Positions 33,794 through 43,967 are shown, counted from the stretch's first letter. The stretch: DNA of 64,000 nt from Streptomyces corynorhini (GCF_003346515.1 NZ_QQNA01000145.1:30870-94869); one strand, 5' to 3'. Notes: a model not told the origin generated them from the letters alone. Program-made: numbers and translations.

Positions 33794-34183
33794 TCCACGC
33801 GTTCCGGACAGCTCTACCGGAACGTCCTGACCATGATCGAACCGACCTTTCCGGCACCGCCCACAGGGCCTCGGACCTGGGCGGGACCTGCGTGGAACGG
33901 CGCGGGCCCGTTCTCCGGCGGGCCACCCGCACGCCCCTCGGCGGAATGACCGCGGACCCGGTGCGACGCGACGGCCACGGGGGTCCGGGCGGCAGGAACG
34001 CCTGGAGTCGGGTTACCGTTCGAGTGGCCGCTGCGGGCTTTTGCCGTTTGACACGGGGGCGGGTTGTACCGTCACACTCCGCAGCGAAGCAGCGTCACCG
34101 CGGGGCCGCACCCGGTCCCGCCGTACCGCACTGCCGTACTCCCGTACGGGCCCACCGAGCGTCGACCGGAGAGAAGAGCGAAG
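33794..34183. other. Long topA upstream region
   Basis: This 390-bp region contains a TTGACA hexamer at 34048-34053, 131 bp before the topA start, but its best-spaced -10 is poor. Streptomyces topA promoters are known to respond to supercoiling, and a non-ideal spacer would fit. No other gene is seen. Confidence 0.5.
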
Positions 34184-37048
34184 TTGTCCCCGACCAGCGA
34201 GACCGCACACGGCGGCCGTCGACTCGTCATCGTCGAGTCGCCCGCCAAGGCGAAGACGATCAAGGGCTACCTCGGCCCTGGCTATGTCGTCGAGGCGAGC
34301 GTCGGGCACATCCGTGACCTCCCGAACGGGGCCGCCGAGGTGCCCGAGAAGTACACGGGCGAGGTGCGCCGGCTCGGCGTGGACGTCGAAAACGACTTCC
34401 AGCCGATCTACGTCGTCAATGCCGACAAGAAGTCCCAGGTCAGAAAGCTCAAGGAGCTGCTGGCCGATTCCGACGAGCTGTACCTCGCCACCGATGAGGA
34501 CCGCGAGGGCGAAGCCATCGCGTGGCATCTCCAGGAAGTGCTCAAGCCCAAGGTCCCGGTCCACCGGATGGTCTTCCACGAGATCACCAAGGACGCGATC
34601 CGAGCCGCCGTCGCCAATCCGCGCGAGCTGAACACGCGGATGGTCGACGCCCAGGAGACCCGCCGCATCCTGGACCGGCTCTACGGGTACGAGGTCTCGC
34701 CGGTCCTGTGGAAGAAAGTCATGCGCGGCCTGTCCGCCGGTCGCGTGCAGTCGGTCGCGACCCGGCTCGTCGTCGAGCGCGAACGCGAGCGCATCGCCTT
34801 CCGCTCCGCCGAGTACTGGGACCTGACCAGCACGTTCTCCACCGGCCGCGCCGGGGACCCGTCGGACCCCTCGTCACTCGTCGCCCGGTTGAACTCGGTC
34901 GACGGCCGGCGTGTCGCCCAGGGCCGCGACTTCGGTCCCGACGGCCGGCTCAAGTCCGACCAGGTGCTCCATCTGGACGAGGAGAACGCGCGGGCGCTGG
35001 CCGCCGCCCTGGCGGACACCTCCTTCGCCGTCCGCTCGGTCGAGTCCAAGCCCTACCGCCGCTCCCCGTACGCGCCCTTCCGCACGACGACCCTCCAGCA
35101 GGAGGCGTCGCGCAAGCTGGGCTTCGGGGCGAAGTCCACGATGCAGGTCGCGCAGAAGCTGTACGAGAACGGCTTCATCACCTACATGCGTACGGACTCC
35201 ACGACCCTCTCCGACACGGCGGTCTCCGCCGCTCGTGCGCAGGTCACGCAGTTGTACGGCGCGAGCTATCTGCCGGACAAGCCGCGTACGTACACCGGGA
35301 AGGTCAAGAACGCGCAGGAGGCGCACGAGGCGATCCGCCCCTCCGGCGACCGCTTCCGCACCCCGGCGGAGACCGGGCTGAGCGGCGACCAGTTCCGGCT
35401 GTACGAGCTGATCTGGAAGCGGACCGTCGCCTCCCAGATGAAGGACGCGGTCGGCAACAGTGTCACCGTCAGGATCGGCGGCACGTCGAGCGACGGCCGG
35501 GACGCGGAATTCTCCGCCTCCGGAAAGACGATCACCTTCCACGGCTTCATGAAGGCGTACGTCGAAGGCGCAGACGACCCGAACGCCGAGCTGGACGACC
35601 GCGAGCGCAGGCTGCCGCAGGTCGCAGAGGGCGACGCGCTGTCCGCCGAGGAGATCTCGGTCGACGGGCACGCCACCAAGCCGCCGGCCCGCTACACCGA
35701 AGCCTCGCTGGTCAAGGAGTTGGAAGAGCGCGAGATCGGCCGCCCGTCGACCTACGCCTCGATCATCGGCACCATCCTCGACCGCGGCTACGTCTTCAAG
35801 AAGGGCACGGCGCTCGTCCCGTCCTTCCTGTCCTTCGCCGTGGTCAACCTGCTGGAGACGCACTTCGGCCGACTGGTCGACTACGACTTCACGGCCAAGA
35901 TGGAGGACGACCTCGACCGGATCGCCCAGGGCGAGGCCCAGGCCGTGCCGTGGCTGAAGCGTTTCTACTTCGGTGAGGGCGACGACCGCGCGGGCGCCGC
36001 TTCGAGCGCGGGCAACGGCGACGGGGACCACCTCGGCGGTCTCAAGGAACTCGTCACGGACCTCGGCGCGATCGACGCCAAGGAGATCTCCTCGTTCCCC
36101 GTCGGGGACGGGATCATGCTCCGCGTCGGGCGCTACGGCCCGTACGTCGAGCGCGGTGAGAAGGACGAGGAGGGCCACCAGCGGGCCGACGTGCCCGAGG
36201 AGCTGGCCCCCGACGAGCTGACGGTCGAGTACGCGCTGGAGCTGCTCGCCAAGCCGAGCGGCGACTTCGAGCTGGGCGTCGACCCGGAGAGCGGCCACCC
36301 GATCGTGGCCAAGGACGGCCGGTACGGTCCCTACGTCACCGAGGTCCTGCCGGACGGCACGCCGAAGACCGGCAAGAACGCGGTCAAGCCCCGTACCGCC
36401 TCGCTCTTCAAGTCGATGAGCCTGGACACGGTCACGCTCGCCGACGCGCTCAAGCTGATGTCCCTGCCGCGGGTGGTGGGCAAGGACGCGGAAGGCGTCG
36501 AGATCACCGCGCAGAACGGCCGGTACGGCCCGTATCTCAAGAAGGGCACCGATTCGCGGTCGCTGACGGCCGAGGACCAGCTCTTCGACATCACGCTGGA
36601 CGAGGCGCTGGCGATCTACGCCCAGCCCAAGCAGCGCGGACGCGCGGCGGCCAAGCCGCCACTGAAGGAACTCGGCACGGACCCGGTGAGCGAGCGGCCC
36701 GTCGTGGTCAAGGACGGCCGCTTCGGTCCGTACGTCACGGACGGCGAGACGAACGCCACCCTGCGCACCGACGACAGCGTCGAGACGATCACGCCGGAGC
36801 GGGGCTACGAGCTGCTCGCGGAGAAGCGCGCGAAGGGCCCGGCCAAGAAGACCGCCAAGAAGGCGGCGAAGAAGGCCCCCGCCAAGAAGGCCCCGGCGAA
36901 GAAGACGGCGGCCAAGAAGACGACGGCGGCGAAGACGACCACGGCGAAGAAGACCGCCGCGAAGAAGACGGCGACGTCCGCCAAGACGGCCACGGCCACG
37001 GCCAAGAAGACGGCGGCCAGGTCGTCGGCGGCGAACGCCGAAGGCTGA
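34184..37048 (+). CDS. topA: DNA topoisomerase I
   Basis: This 954-aa type IA topoisomerase relaxes negative supercoils. Toprim residues are in VESPAKAKTI and ATDEDREGEA (about 103-110), and the cleavage Tyr334 is in TYMRTDSTTLS. The C-terminal half has repeated GRYGPYV modules instead of zinc fingers, and the last ~70 residues are Lys/Ala repeats, a Streptomyces trait linked to high processivity. I chose TTG at 34184 (LSPTSETAHGG) because it aligns with known Streptomyces TopA N-termini and has GGAGAG upstream; GTG codons further up lack support. Confidence 0.93.
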   Translation: MSPTSETAHGGRRLVIVESPAKAKTIKGYLGPGYVVEASVGHIRDLPNGAAEVPEKYTGEVRRLGVDVENDFQPIYVVNADKKSQVRKLKELLADSDELYLATDEDREGEAIAWHLQEVLKPKVPVHRMVFHEITKDAIRAAVANPRELNTRMVDAQETRRILDRLYGYEVSPVLWKKVMRGLSAGRVQSVATRLVVERERERIAFRSAEYWDLTSTFSTGRAGDPSDPSSLVARLNSVDGRRVAQGRDFGPDGRLKSDQVLHLDEENARALAAALADTSFAVRSVESKPYRRSPYAPFRTTTLQQEASRKLGFGAKSTMQVAQKLYENGFITYMRTDSTTLSDTAVSAARAQVTQLYGASYLPDKPRTYTGKVKNAQEAHEAIRPSGDRFRTPAETGLSGDQFRLYELIWKRTVASQMKDAVGNSVTVRIGGTSSDGRDAEFSASGKTITFHGFMKAYVEGADDPNAELDDRERRLPQVAEGDALSAEEISVDGHATKPPARYTEASLVKELEEREIGRPSTYASIIGTILDRGYVFKKGTALVPSFLSFAVVNLLETHFGRLVDYDFTAKMEDDLDRIAQGEAQAVPWLKRFYFGEGDDRAGAASSAGNGDGDHLGGLKELVTDLGAIDAKEISSFPVGDGIMLRVGRYGPYVERGEKDEEGHQRADVPEELAPDELTVEYALELLAKPSGDFELGVDPESGHPIVAKDGRYGPYVTEVLPDGTPKTGKNAVKPRTASLFKSMSLDTVTLADALKLMSLPRVVGKDAEGVEITAQNGRYGPYLKKGTDSRSLTAEDQLFDITLDEALAIYAQPKQRGRAAAKPPLKELGTDPVSERPVVVKDGRFGPYVTDGETNATLRTDDSVETITPERGYELLAEKRAKGPAKKTAKKAAKKAPAKKAPAKKTAAKKTTAAKTTTAKKTAAKKTATSAKTATATAKKTAARSSAANAEG

Positions 37049-37077
37049 CGCGGGGCTGACGCGGGCGGATGTGCGGA

Positions 37078-37112
37078 GGGGCGGGTCCGGCAGTGTGCCG
37101 GGCCCCCGCCCC
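37078..37112 (+). terminator. Hairpin terminator after topA
   Basis: GGGGCGGG (37078-37085) pairs with CCCGCCCC (37105-37112), with an inner CCGG/CCGG stem and a small bulge. It begins about 30 bp past the topA stop. Confidence 0.75.
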
Positions 37113-37214
37113 TTCCGGCTGTTCACGTCGTTGACCGGGCCGTCCACCGGGTCACACGTTCGTATGTTCGGACGGGGGCGTCGGGCAGTCAGTGGGGCCG
37201 GATAGGCTGGGCGA

Positions 37215-40200
37215 ATGACGCGAGCCGAGCAGCCAACGGTCGTGAGCCCCACCTCCGACTCCGACGCACTTGCCGCAGACTCACGAGAGCGCGCCGTACG
37301 ATCTTTGTTGCGTCTCCCTCCGCTTCGGCGGCTGTGGGGCGCCCAGTTCGCCGGCGGGACCGGCGACGTACTCGCCGTACTCGTGCTTCTGCTGCTGTCG
37401 TTGCAGGCGGCGATCGCCGAGGGCTCGTTCGGTGCTGGATACCGGGGCGCGGCGTTCGCCGTCGCCGCCGTGTTCGGTGCCCGGATCCTCGCCACGCTGC
37501 TGTTCGGAGCGGTGCTCCTCGGGCCGCTGTCGGCGCTGGTCGCGCCCGGCACCGGTGTCCGACCCGCCAAGCCGGTACGGCTGGTGAAGCCGGCGACCTC
37601 GGCGGAGAAGACCGCTCCCGGGGCCACCACAGGCGAACCTGACCTCTCCGGCGCCTCGATCGCCGCCGCGGCCTCGGCCGCCGCGGGCAAGCCCGCGAAA
37701 CCGCAACGGGACGGCGGGCCGCTGGACCGGCGCTGGACGATGATCGTCGCGGACGTGCTCCGTCTCGGGCTGCTCATCGTCGCGCCGCTGTGGCTCGACT
37801 GGACTCCGGAGCGCGCGCTTCCGATCCTCCTCAGCACCGTCTTCGTCCTCGGCGTCGCCGAGCGCTTCTGGACGGTCGCCAAGGAGAGCGCCGCGCCGGC
37901 CCTGCTGCCCGCGCCTCCACTGGAGGGCGCGGCGGTGCGCCCGCTGCCCGACCACCTCGACGCGCTGCGCCGGCTCTCCCTGCGCACGACGTTCCTCGCG
38001 GTACCCGCCGCGGCGGTGGTCCTCCTGGTCGCCACGCTGGTCGGCAATCTGCTGGGCACGGGCATCGACTGGTTCACGCTGCATCAGGCGGCGCTGGGCT
38101 CCTACGTCGCGGCCGGTCTGTTCGCCGCCTCCGTCTCCACGCTGTACTTCCTGGAGCTGCCCGACGGGCTCACGCCCCGGCCGCGCTCCCCGCTCGAACG
38201 GCTGCGAGGCCCCGGCGCGGCGGCCGACCGCGCCGCCGACAAGGGCCGTACGGGCGCGGTGCCGCTGCTCGTGCTGGCCTGCGCGGCCATCGCCGCGGCC
38301 ATCGCGGCGGCCGTGGCCGTCTCCGTACTCCAGGCCAAGGACCTCGGCGGCGGCCCGGTCGCCTTCGCTCTGCTCGTACTCGCGCTGACCGGCGGTACGG
38401 GGCTGGGCATCCGCCACGCCGCCAAGGTCGCCCCCGCGCTCTCGCGGCGTCGGCTGTTCGCGCTGGCGATCGCGGTCACCGGTGTCGCGCTGCTGGCCAT
38501 GGGGCTCGTGCCCGACACGGCGACAGTGCTGCTCCTCGCGCTGTTCACCGGTTTCACCGCCGGAGTGGTGGCCCGTACCGGCCACGACCTCATCGACGTG
38601 GAGATCGAGGACGCCCGCCGTCGACGCGTCACCGAACACCTGCACGCCATGGTCGGGGCCTTCGTCGCGCTCGGTGTGGTCGTCGCCCCGCTCGTCGCCG
38701 CGGCGATCGGCCCGCACCGCCTCGCGAGCGGCACCTTCGTCTTCGCCCACGACGGCGCCGCCTTCACGCTGATGCTGGTCGGCGCGCTGCTGCTGCCGCT
38801 CGCCGCGGTGGTCCTGGCCAAGACGGACGACCGCTCGGGAGTGCCGCTGCGCCGTGACCTGAGCGACGCGCTGCGCGGCGGCGCCGACCCGGCGCCGGTC
38901 CCGGCCGGCAGCGGCTTCTTCCTCGTACTGGAAGGCGGGGACGGCGCGGGCAAGACCACCCAGGTCGAGGCGGTCGCGGAGTGGATCCGCGCCAAGGGCC
39001 ACGAAGTGGTGGTCACGCGCGAGCCGGGCGCCACGCCGGTCGGCAAGCGGCTCCGCTCGATCCTGCTGGACGTGTCGAGCGCGGGTCTGTCGAACCGCGC
39101 CGAGGCGCTGCTGTACGCCGCCGACCGCGCCGAGCACGTCGACTCGGTCGTACGCCCCGCCCTGGAGCGCGGTGCGATCGTCATCTCGGACCGTTACATC
39201 GACTCGTCCGTGGCCTATCAGGGCGCGGGCCGCGACCTCTCGCCGACCGAGATCGCCCGCATCTCGCGCTGGGCGACGGACGGACTCGTACCGCATCTGA
39301 CCGTGCTGCTCGACGTCTCCCCCGAGACGGCGCGCGAGCGGTTCACGGAGGCGCCCGACCGGCTGGAGTCCGAGCCGACCGAGTTCCACCAGCGGGTGCG
39401 CACCGGCTTCCTCACGCTGGCCGCCGCCGACCCGACGCGCTATCTCGTCGTGGACGCCGGTCAGCTGCCGGAGGAGATCACCACGGTCGTACGGCACCGG
39501 CTCGACCAGTCGCTGCCGCTCTCCGAGGCCGAGCTGAAGGCGCGGGAGGCGGCGCGCGAGGCCGCCATCGAGGAGGCCAGGCGCAAGGCCGAGGAAGAGG
39601 CGGCGCGCAAGGCGGAGGAGGAGCGGCTGGCGCGCGAGCGGGAGGCCCAGCTCGCCAAGCTCCGTGCCGAGGAGGAGGAGCGCAAGCGCCGGGAGCTGGA
39701 AGAGGCCCGGCAGCGCGAGGCCGAGCGGCAGGCGGAGGAGGCCAGGCAGCGCGCCGAGGAGGACCGCAGGAAGGCCGAGGAGGAGCGCAAGCGCCGCGAA
39801 GCCGAGGAGCGGGCGTACGAGGCGGAGCAGGAGCGGCTGCGGAAGCAGGCCAAGGAAGAGGCCAGGCTCCGCGCTGAGGCCGAGGAACGGCGCCGCGAGA
39901 AGCAGCGCAAGGCCGAAGAGGCCCTGGTCAGGGCCGAGGAGGCGCGTCGGGCAGCGGAGGAGGCGGCAGCCGCCGCCGCGGCGGCCACGGCGGCGGAATC
40001 CCCGGAGCGCCCGGAGCCGCCGTCCCATTCGCCGAACGAGCTGACCGTGCCCACGCCCGTCGTGCGGAAGCGGACGATCGCCCCCGACGACGTGACGCAG
40101 GAGGTTCCGGCGGTACGTCCGGAGGATCTGCGGCCCAAGGACGAGCCCCGGCGGGGCGAGGGCACGGGCGCTGGTACGGATACGGGTTCCGGGCCGGCCG

Positions 40201-40637
40201 ATCCCGCGGAGACGGCGGTGCTGCCGCCGGTACGGGGTGACGAGCGGCCGGGCGACGAGCGGCGGCGGGACGGGAGCCGTTCCGGCGGCCGTGGCGGCGC
40301 GACGGACGCGCGAGGCGCGCGGGACGCGCGCGGGGCCGACGAGACCGCCGTCCTCCCGCCCGTACGGAACTCCGATCCCGCAGACCGGGTGCCACACGGC
40401 TTCTTCCGCGACGACGCGCGCCCGGCGCCCGCCGAGAACGGCAACGAGCGGACGCGGGAGCTGCCCCAGATCGACCCGGAGGCCGGTCCCGGACGGCCTC
40501 CGGAGCGCGAGCGTCCGCGCCGGCGTTCGGACTGGGCGGAGGAGACCCCGCTGGACGATCTGCCGACCCTGGCGGACGAACTGCTCGGCCCGCGTGACGA
40601 GGACGACGACGAGGGCAGGGGCGGACGCCGTCGCTAG
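37215..40637 (+). CDS. tmk: Membrane-fused thymidylate kinase (MFS-like + dTMP kinase + coiled coil)
   Basis: This 1140-aa protein has three parts. Residues ~40-555 form about 12 membrane helices resembling an MFS transporter. Residues ~566-768 are a complete dTMP kinase: P-loop EGGDGAGKTTQ, SDRYIDSSVAYQG and DRLESEP. Residues ~770-925 are a highly charged Glu/Arg/Lys/Ala coiled coil, followed by a disordered tail with two ETAVLPPVR elements. dTMP kinase makes dTDP for DNA synthesis. The same fusion occurs at this locus in other Streptomyces, so it is lineage-typical, but why it is membrane-bound is unknown. Confidence 0.93.
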   Translation: MTRAEQPTVVSPTSDSDALAADSRERAVRSLLRLPPLRRLWGAQFAGGTGDVLAVLVLLLLSLQAAIAEGSFGAGYRGAAFAVAAVFGARILATLLFGAVLLGPLSALVAPGTGVRPAKPVRLVKPATSAEKTAPGATTGEPDLSGASIAAAASAAAGKPAKPQRDGGPLDRRWTMIVADVLRLGLLIVAPLWLDWTPERALPILLSTVFVLGVAERFWTVAKESAAPALLPAPPLEGAAVRPLPDHLDALRRLSLRTTFLAVPAAAVVLLVATLVGNLLGTGIDWFTLHQAALGSYVAAGLFAASVSTLYFLELPDGLTPRPRSPLERLRGPGAAADRAADKGRTGAVPLLVLACAAIAAAIAAAVAVSVLQAKDLGGGPVAFALLVLALTGGTGLGIRHAAKVAPALSRRRLFALAIAVTGVALLAMGLVPDTATVLLLALFTGFTAGVVARTGHDLIDVEIEDARRRRVTEHLHAMVGAFVALGVVVAPLVAAAIGPHRLASGTFVFAHDGAAFTLMLVGALLLPLAAVVLAKTDDRSGVPLRRDLSDALRGGADPAPVPAGSGFFLVLEGGDGAGKTTQVEAVAEWIRAKGHEVVVTREPGATPVGKRLRSILLDVSSAGLSNRAEALLYAADRAEHVDSVVRPALERGAIVISDRYIDSSVAYQGAGRDLSPTEIARISRWATDGLVPHLTVLLDVSPETARERFTEAPDRLESEPTEFHQRVRTGFLTLAAADPTRYLVVDAGQLPEEITTVVRHRLDQSLPLSEAELKAREAAREAAIEEARRKAEEEAARKAEEERLAREREAQLAKLRAEEEERKRRELEEARQREAERQAEEARQRAEEDRRKAEEERKRREAEERAYEAEQERLRKQAKEEARLRAEAEERRREKQRKAEEALVRAEEARRAAEEAAAAAAAATAAESPERPEPPSHSPNELTVPTPVVRKRTIAPDDVTQEVPAVRPEDLRPKDEPRRGEGTGAGTDTGSGPADPAETAVLPPVRGDERPGDERRRDGSRSGGRGGATDARGARDARGADETAVLPPVRNSDPADRVPHGFFRDDARPAPAENGNERTRELPQIDPEAGPGRPPERERPRRRSDWAEETPLDDLPTLADELLGPRDEDDDEGRGGRRR

Positions 40638-41017
40638 GCCCCTGTCCTCGAAGGAGCGCCGTGCCCCGGGGTAGGGCGGGGTCGGCGGCGTCCGGTGCGC
40701 TGCGCTCTTTCCGCCTCGGCGTTTGACGCGTCCTTCGGATGCGACGCGCTCCCGCACGGCGGGGGGTCTCTCCCGTACGGGCTGTACTGGGGAGACCGCG
40801 ACAACGCGGCGAGCGTGCGGGCCCAGGCGCCGTCGGCCGGGCGGGATTTGTCAGACAGGGCCTGGGTCGTACAGGCGTGGCGTGTCGGCGCCAGTGGGGC
40901 CGGGATGTCAGACCCCGGCCCCACAATGGAATCCGGGCCGCGGAGCCCGGGACGGAACGACACCGTCCGGGCACGGGAACGTGGCCGGACACGACAGGCA
41001 CGGGGCGGTGACGGCGT
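40638..41017. other. tmk-holB intergenic region
   Basis: This 380-bp region holds a hairpin at 40765-40797 and a weak promoter-like pair TTGTCA (40848) / TACAGG (40870), 16 bp apart. No gene is supported. Confidence 0.5.
40765..40797 (+). terminator. Possible terminator after tmk
   Basis: GGTCTC (40765-40770) pairs with GAGACC (40792-40797), extended by CCC/GGG across one bulged base. Confidence 0.5.
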
Positions 41018-42223
41018 ATGACCGTATGGGACGAACTGGTCGGGCAGGACCGGGTGCACGTCGCGCTCGCCGCGGCGGCCCGCGACGCCGACGCGCTCGT
41101 CACCGCCGACGCCACGGGGACCGCGCCGCCCGAGGCGTCCAAGATGACGCACGCCTGGCTGTTCACCGGACCGCCGGGTTCGGGCCGTTCCACGGCGGCC
41201 CGCGCCTTCGCCGCCGCCCTCCAGTGCACCAGCCCGGACCGGGCGCTGGGCGGCGAGCCGGGATGCGGGTTCTGCGACGGCTGCCACACGAGCCTGATCG
41301 GCACGCACGCGGACGTCGAGGTGATCCGCACCGATCTGCTCTCCATCGGGGTCAAGGAGACCCGGGAGCTGGTCCGCCGCGCCCAGCTCTCGCCCGCCGT
41401 CGGCCGCTGGCAGGTCATCGTCATGGAGGACGCCGACCGGCTCACCGAGGGCGCGGGCAACGTCCTGCTGAAGGCGGTGGAGGAGCCCGCTCCCCGTACG
41501 GTCTGGCTGCTGTGCGCCCCTTCTCTTGAGGATGTCCTGCCCACGATCCGCTCCCGCTGCCGCCATCTCGTGCTGCGCACGCCGCCCGTCGCGGCCGTCG
41601 CCGACGTCCTGATCAGACGGGACGGCATCGAGCCCGCCGCCGCCCAGGCCGCCGCCCAGGCCACCCAGGGGCACATCGGCAGGGCCCGCCGCCTCGCCAC
41701 CGACGAACGGGCCAGGGCCCGGCGGGCCACGGTGCTGAAGATGCCGCTGCGCGTGGCCGACATCGGGGGCTGTCTCAAGGCGGCGCAGGAGCTGATCGAC
41801 GCGGCCACGGAGGACGCCAAGCAGGTCGCGGAGGACGTCGACGCCAAGGAGACGGAGGACATGAAGGCCGCCCTCGGCGCCTCGGCGGGCGGCCGGATGC
41901 CCCGGGGCACGGCGGGCGTGATGAAGGAGCTGGCCGACCGCCAGAAGCGCCGCTCCACCCGTACGCAGCGCGACAGCCTCGACCTCGCCCTCACCGATCT
42001 GACCGGCTTCTACCGGGATGTGCTCGCCCTCCAGCTCGGCTCGCGGGTGCCCCTCGCGAACGGTGACGTACGGGACGCGCTGGAGCGGATCGCCCGCGAT
42101 TCCACGCCGGAGCGGACGCTGCGCCGGATAGAGGCGATCGGCGCGTGCCGCCTGGCGCTCGACCGCAATGTGGCGCCGCTGCTGGCGGTGGAGGCGATGG
42201 CGGTGTCGCTGAGAACGGGCTGA
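41018..42223 (+). CDS. holB: DNA polymerase III delta' subunit
   Basis: This 401-aa clamp-loader subunit has an AAA+ fold with zinc-binding cysteines (CTSPDRALGG...CGFCDGC) and a sensor region VMEDADRLTEGAGNVLLKAVEEP. The P-loop reads GPPGSGRST, with Arg for the catalytic Lys, consistent with delta' being a non-hydrolysing member of the loader. The tmk-holB pair is conserved widely. Confidence 0.92.
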   Translation: MTVWDELVGQDRVHVALAAAARDADALVTADATGTAPPEASKMTHAWLFTGPPGSGRSTAARAFAAALQCTSPDRALGGEPGCGFCDGCHTSLIGTHADVEVIRTDLLSIGVKETRELVRRAQLSPAVGRWQVIVMEDADRLTEGAGNVLLKAVEEPAPRTVWLLCAPSLEDVLPTIRSRCRHLVLRTPPVAAVADVLIRRDGIEPAAAQAAAQATQGHIGRARRLATDERARARRATVLKMPLRVADIGGCLKAAQELIDAATEDAKQVAEDVDAKETEDMKAALGASAGGRMPRGTAGVMKELADRQKRRSTRTQRDSLDLALTDLTGFYRDVLALQLGSRVPLANGDVRDALERIARDSTPERTLRRIEAIGACRLALDRNVAPLLAVEAMAVSLRTG

Positions 42224-42251
42224 TCGGGCCGGGCGGGCTGATCGGGCCGGG
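42216..42251. repeat. Perfect 18-bp tandem duplication across the holB stop
   Basis: GGGCTGATCGGGCCGGGC occurs at 42216-42233 and 42234-42251. The first copy contains the holB TGA, so the duplication lies at the gene end without changing the protein. Confidence 0.92.
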
Positions 42252-42407
42252 CGGGTGCCGGGCAGGTGCCGGGTGGGCTGCCCGTCGAGCGTGCGGCGTG
42301 CCCGCCGGGCGTGCGGTGCCGTCCGCGTGGCGCCGGGCGGGCGGCCGGGACTCACCCGTACGAGCGTGGACACACGTCGGACCGGGCCGGGCGGCTAGGC
42401 TCCCCGG

Positions 42408-43967
42408 ATGGAATCCAGGAGCCCGTTCCGTGTCACCGCCGCCGCGTTCGTGGCGGCCGGTCTGCTGATCACCGGATGCAGCTCCGGCGGCTCGTCCTCC
42501 GGTTCGTCGGACGAGGGCGCCGGCTCGGCGACTGGCTCGGGCTCCGTATCCGTCGATCAGGCCGCCCTGAAGAAGTTCTACGGCCAGAAGATCAAGTGGC
42601 GCGCGTGCGGAGTCTCCGGCTTCCAGTGCGCCACGATGAAGGCGCCGCTGGACTACGCCGAGCCGGACGGCAAGCAGATCGACCTGGCCGTCTCCCGCAA
42701 GAAGGCCACCGGCCCCGGCAAGCGCCTCGGCTCCCTCCTCGTCAACCCGGGCGGCCCCGGCGGCTCCGCCATCGGCTACCTCCAGGGGTACGCGGCCATC
42801 GGCTACCCGGCGCCGGTCCGCGCCCAGTACGACATGGCGGCCATCGACCCGCGCGGCGTCGCCCGCAGCGAGCCGGTCGAGTGCCTCAGCGGCACGGAGA
42901 TGGACGCGTACACGCAGGTCGACCAGACGCCCGACGACCAGGCCGAAATCGCGCGGCTGACCGGGGCCTTCAAGAAGTTCGCGGCGGGCTGCGAGAAGAG
43001 GTCCGGCGAGATCCTGCCGCATGTCTCCACGGTCGAGACCGCGCGCGACATGGACATCTTCCGCGCGGTGCTCGGTGACGAGAAGCTCTCGTACGTAGGG
43101 GCCTCGTACGGCACCTTCCTCGGCGCGACCTACGCTGAGCTGTTCCCCGAGCGCACCGGCCGCCTGGTCCTCGACGGCGCGATGGACCCCTCCCTGCCGG
43201 CCCGTGATCTCAACCGCGACCAGACGGCCGGCTTCGAGACCGCCTTCCAGTCCTTCGCCCGGGACTGCGTCAAACAGAGCGACTGCCCCTTCGGCACGAA
43301 GTCGCCGGCCGAGGTGGCCACTCGTATGAACGCGTTCTTCAAGGGCCTGGACGCCGAGCCCGTCCCGACCGGCGAGACCCGACAGCTGGGCGAGTCCCTG
43401 GCCACGACCGGCGTGATCGCCGCGATGTACGACGAGTCCGCCTGGCCCCAGCTCCGCGAGGCCCTGGCCCAGGCCATGGACGGCGACGGCACGGCCCTCC
43501 TCGGCCTCGCCGATTCGTACTACGAACGCGACGGCGACGGCTCGTACCAGAACCTGATGTTCGCCAACTCCGCCGTGAACTGCCTGGACCTCCCGCCCGC
43601 CTTCAGCGGCCCCGGGGAAGTCACCCAGGACCTCCCCTCCTTCGAGAAGGCGTCCCCGGTCTTCGGCAGAAACCTCGCCTGGGCCTCCCTGAACTGCGCC
43701 TACTGGCCCACCAAGGCCACCGGTTCCCCGCACCGCATCGAAGCCAAGGGCGCGGCGCCGATCGTCGTGGTCGGCACCACCCGCGACCCGGCGACCCCCT
43801 ACAAGTGGGCCAGGTCCCTGGCCGAGCAGCTCTCCTCCGGCACGCTCCTCACCTACAACGGCGACGGCCACACGGCGTACGGCCGGGGCAGCGACTGCAT
43901 CGACACCGCGATCAACACCTACCTCCTTGAGGGCACACCGCCGACCCCCGCCAAGAAGTGCTCCTGA
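42408..43967 (+). CDS. Secreted alpha/beta-hydrolase, tripeptidyl-aminopeptidase (S33) type lipoprotein
   Basis: This 519-aa exported protein has a lipoprotein signal with lipobox LITGC, then a Ser/Gly linker. The hydrolase fold shows NPGGPGGSA (oxyanion), nucleophile GASYGTFLG, acid Asp in TTRDPATPY and His in GDGHTAYG. This matches the Streptomyces tripeptidyl aminopeptidase/SlpD-SlpE group, which trims peptides outside the cell. Five or more cysteines suggest disulfides. It is the last core-type protein gene before the tRNA and the specialised-metabolism region. Confidence 0.9.
   Translation: MESRSPFRVTAAAFVAAGLLITGCSSGGSSSGSSDEGAGSATGSGSVSVDQAALKKFYGQKIKWRACGVSGFQCATMKAPLDYAEPDGKQIDLAVSRKKATGPGKRLGSLLVNPGGPGGSAIGYLQGYAAIGYPAPVRAQYDMAAIDPRGVARSEPVECLSGTEMDAYTQVDQTPDDQAEIARLTGAFKKFAAGCEKRSGEILPHVSTVETARDMDIFRAVLGDEKLSYVGASYGTFLGATYAELFPERTGRLVLDGAMDPSLPARDLNRDQTAGFETAFQSFARDCVKQSDCPFGTKSPAEVATRMNAFFKGLDAEPVPTGETRQLGESLATTGVIAAMYDESAWPQLREALAQAMDGDGTALLGLADSYYERDGDGSYQNLMFANSAVNCLDLPPAFSGPGEVTQDLPSFEKASPVFGRNLAWASLNCAYWPTKATGSPHRIEAKGAAPIVVVGTTRDPATPYKWARSLAEQLSSGTLLTYNGDGHTAYGRGSDCIDTAINTYLLEGTPPTPAKKCS

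Noticed and set aside
34874..38077. A 1067-codon open frame on the minus strand over topA and tmk
   Set aside because: It lacks motifs and covers two well-supported genes on the other strand.
37281..40757. A 1158-codon open frame on the minus strand
   Set aside because: It is the mirror of tmk, composed of Arg/Gly/Gln-rich low-complexity sequence without motifs.
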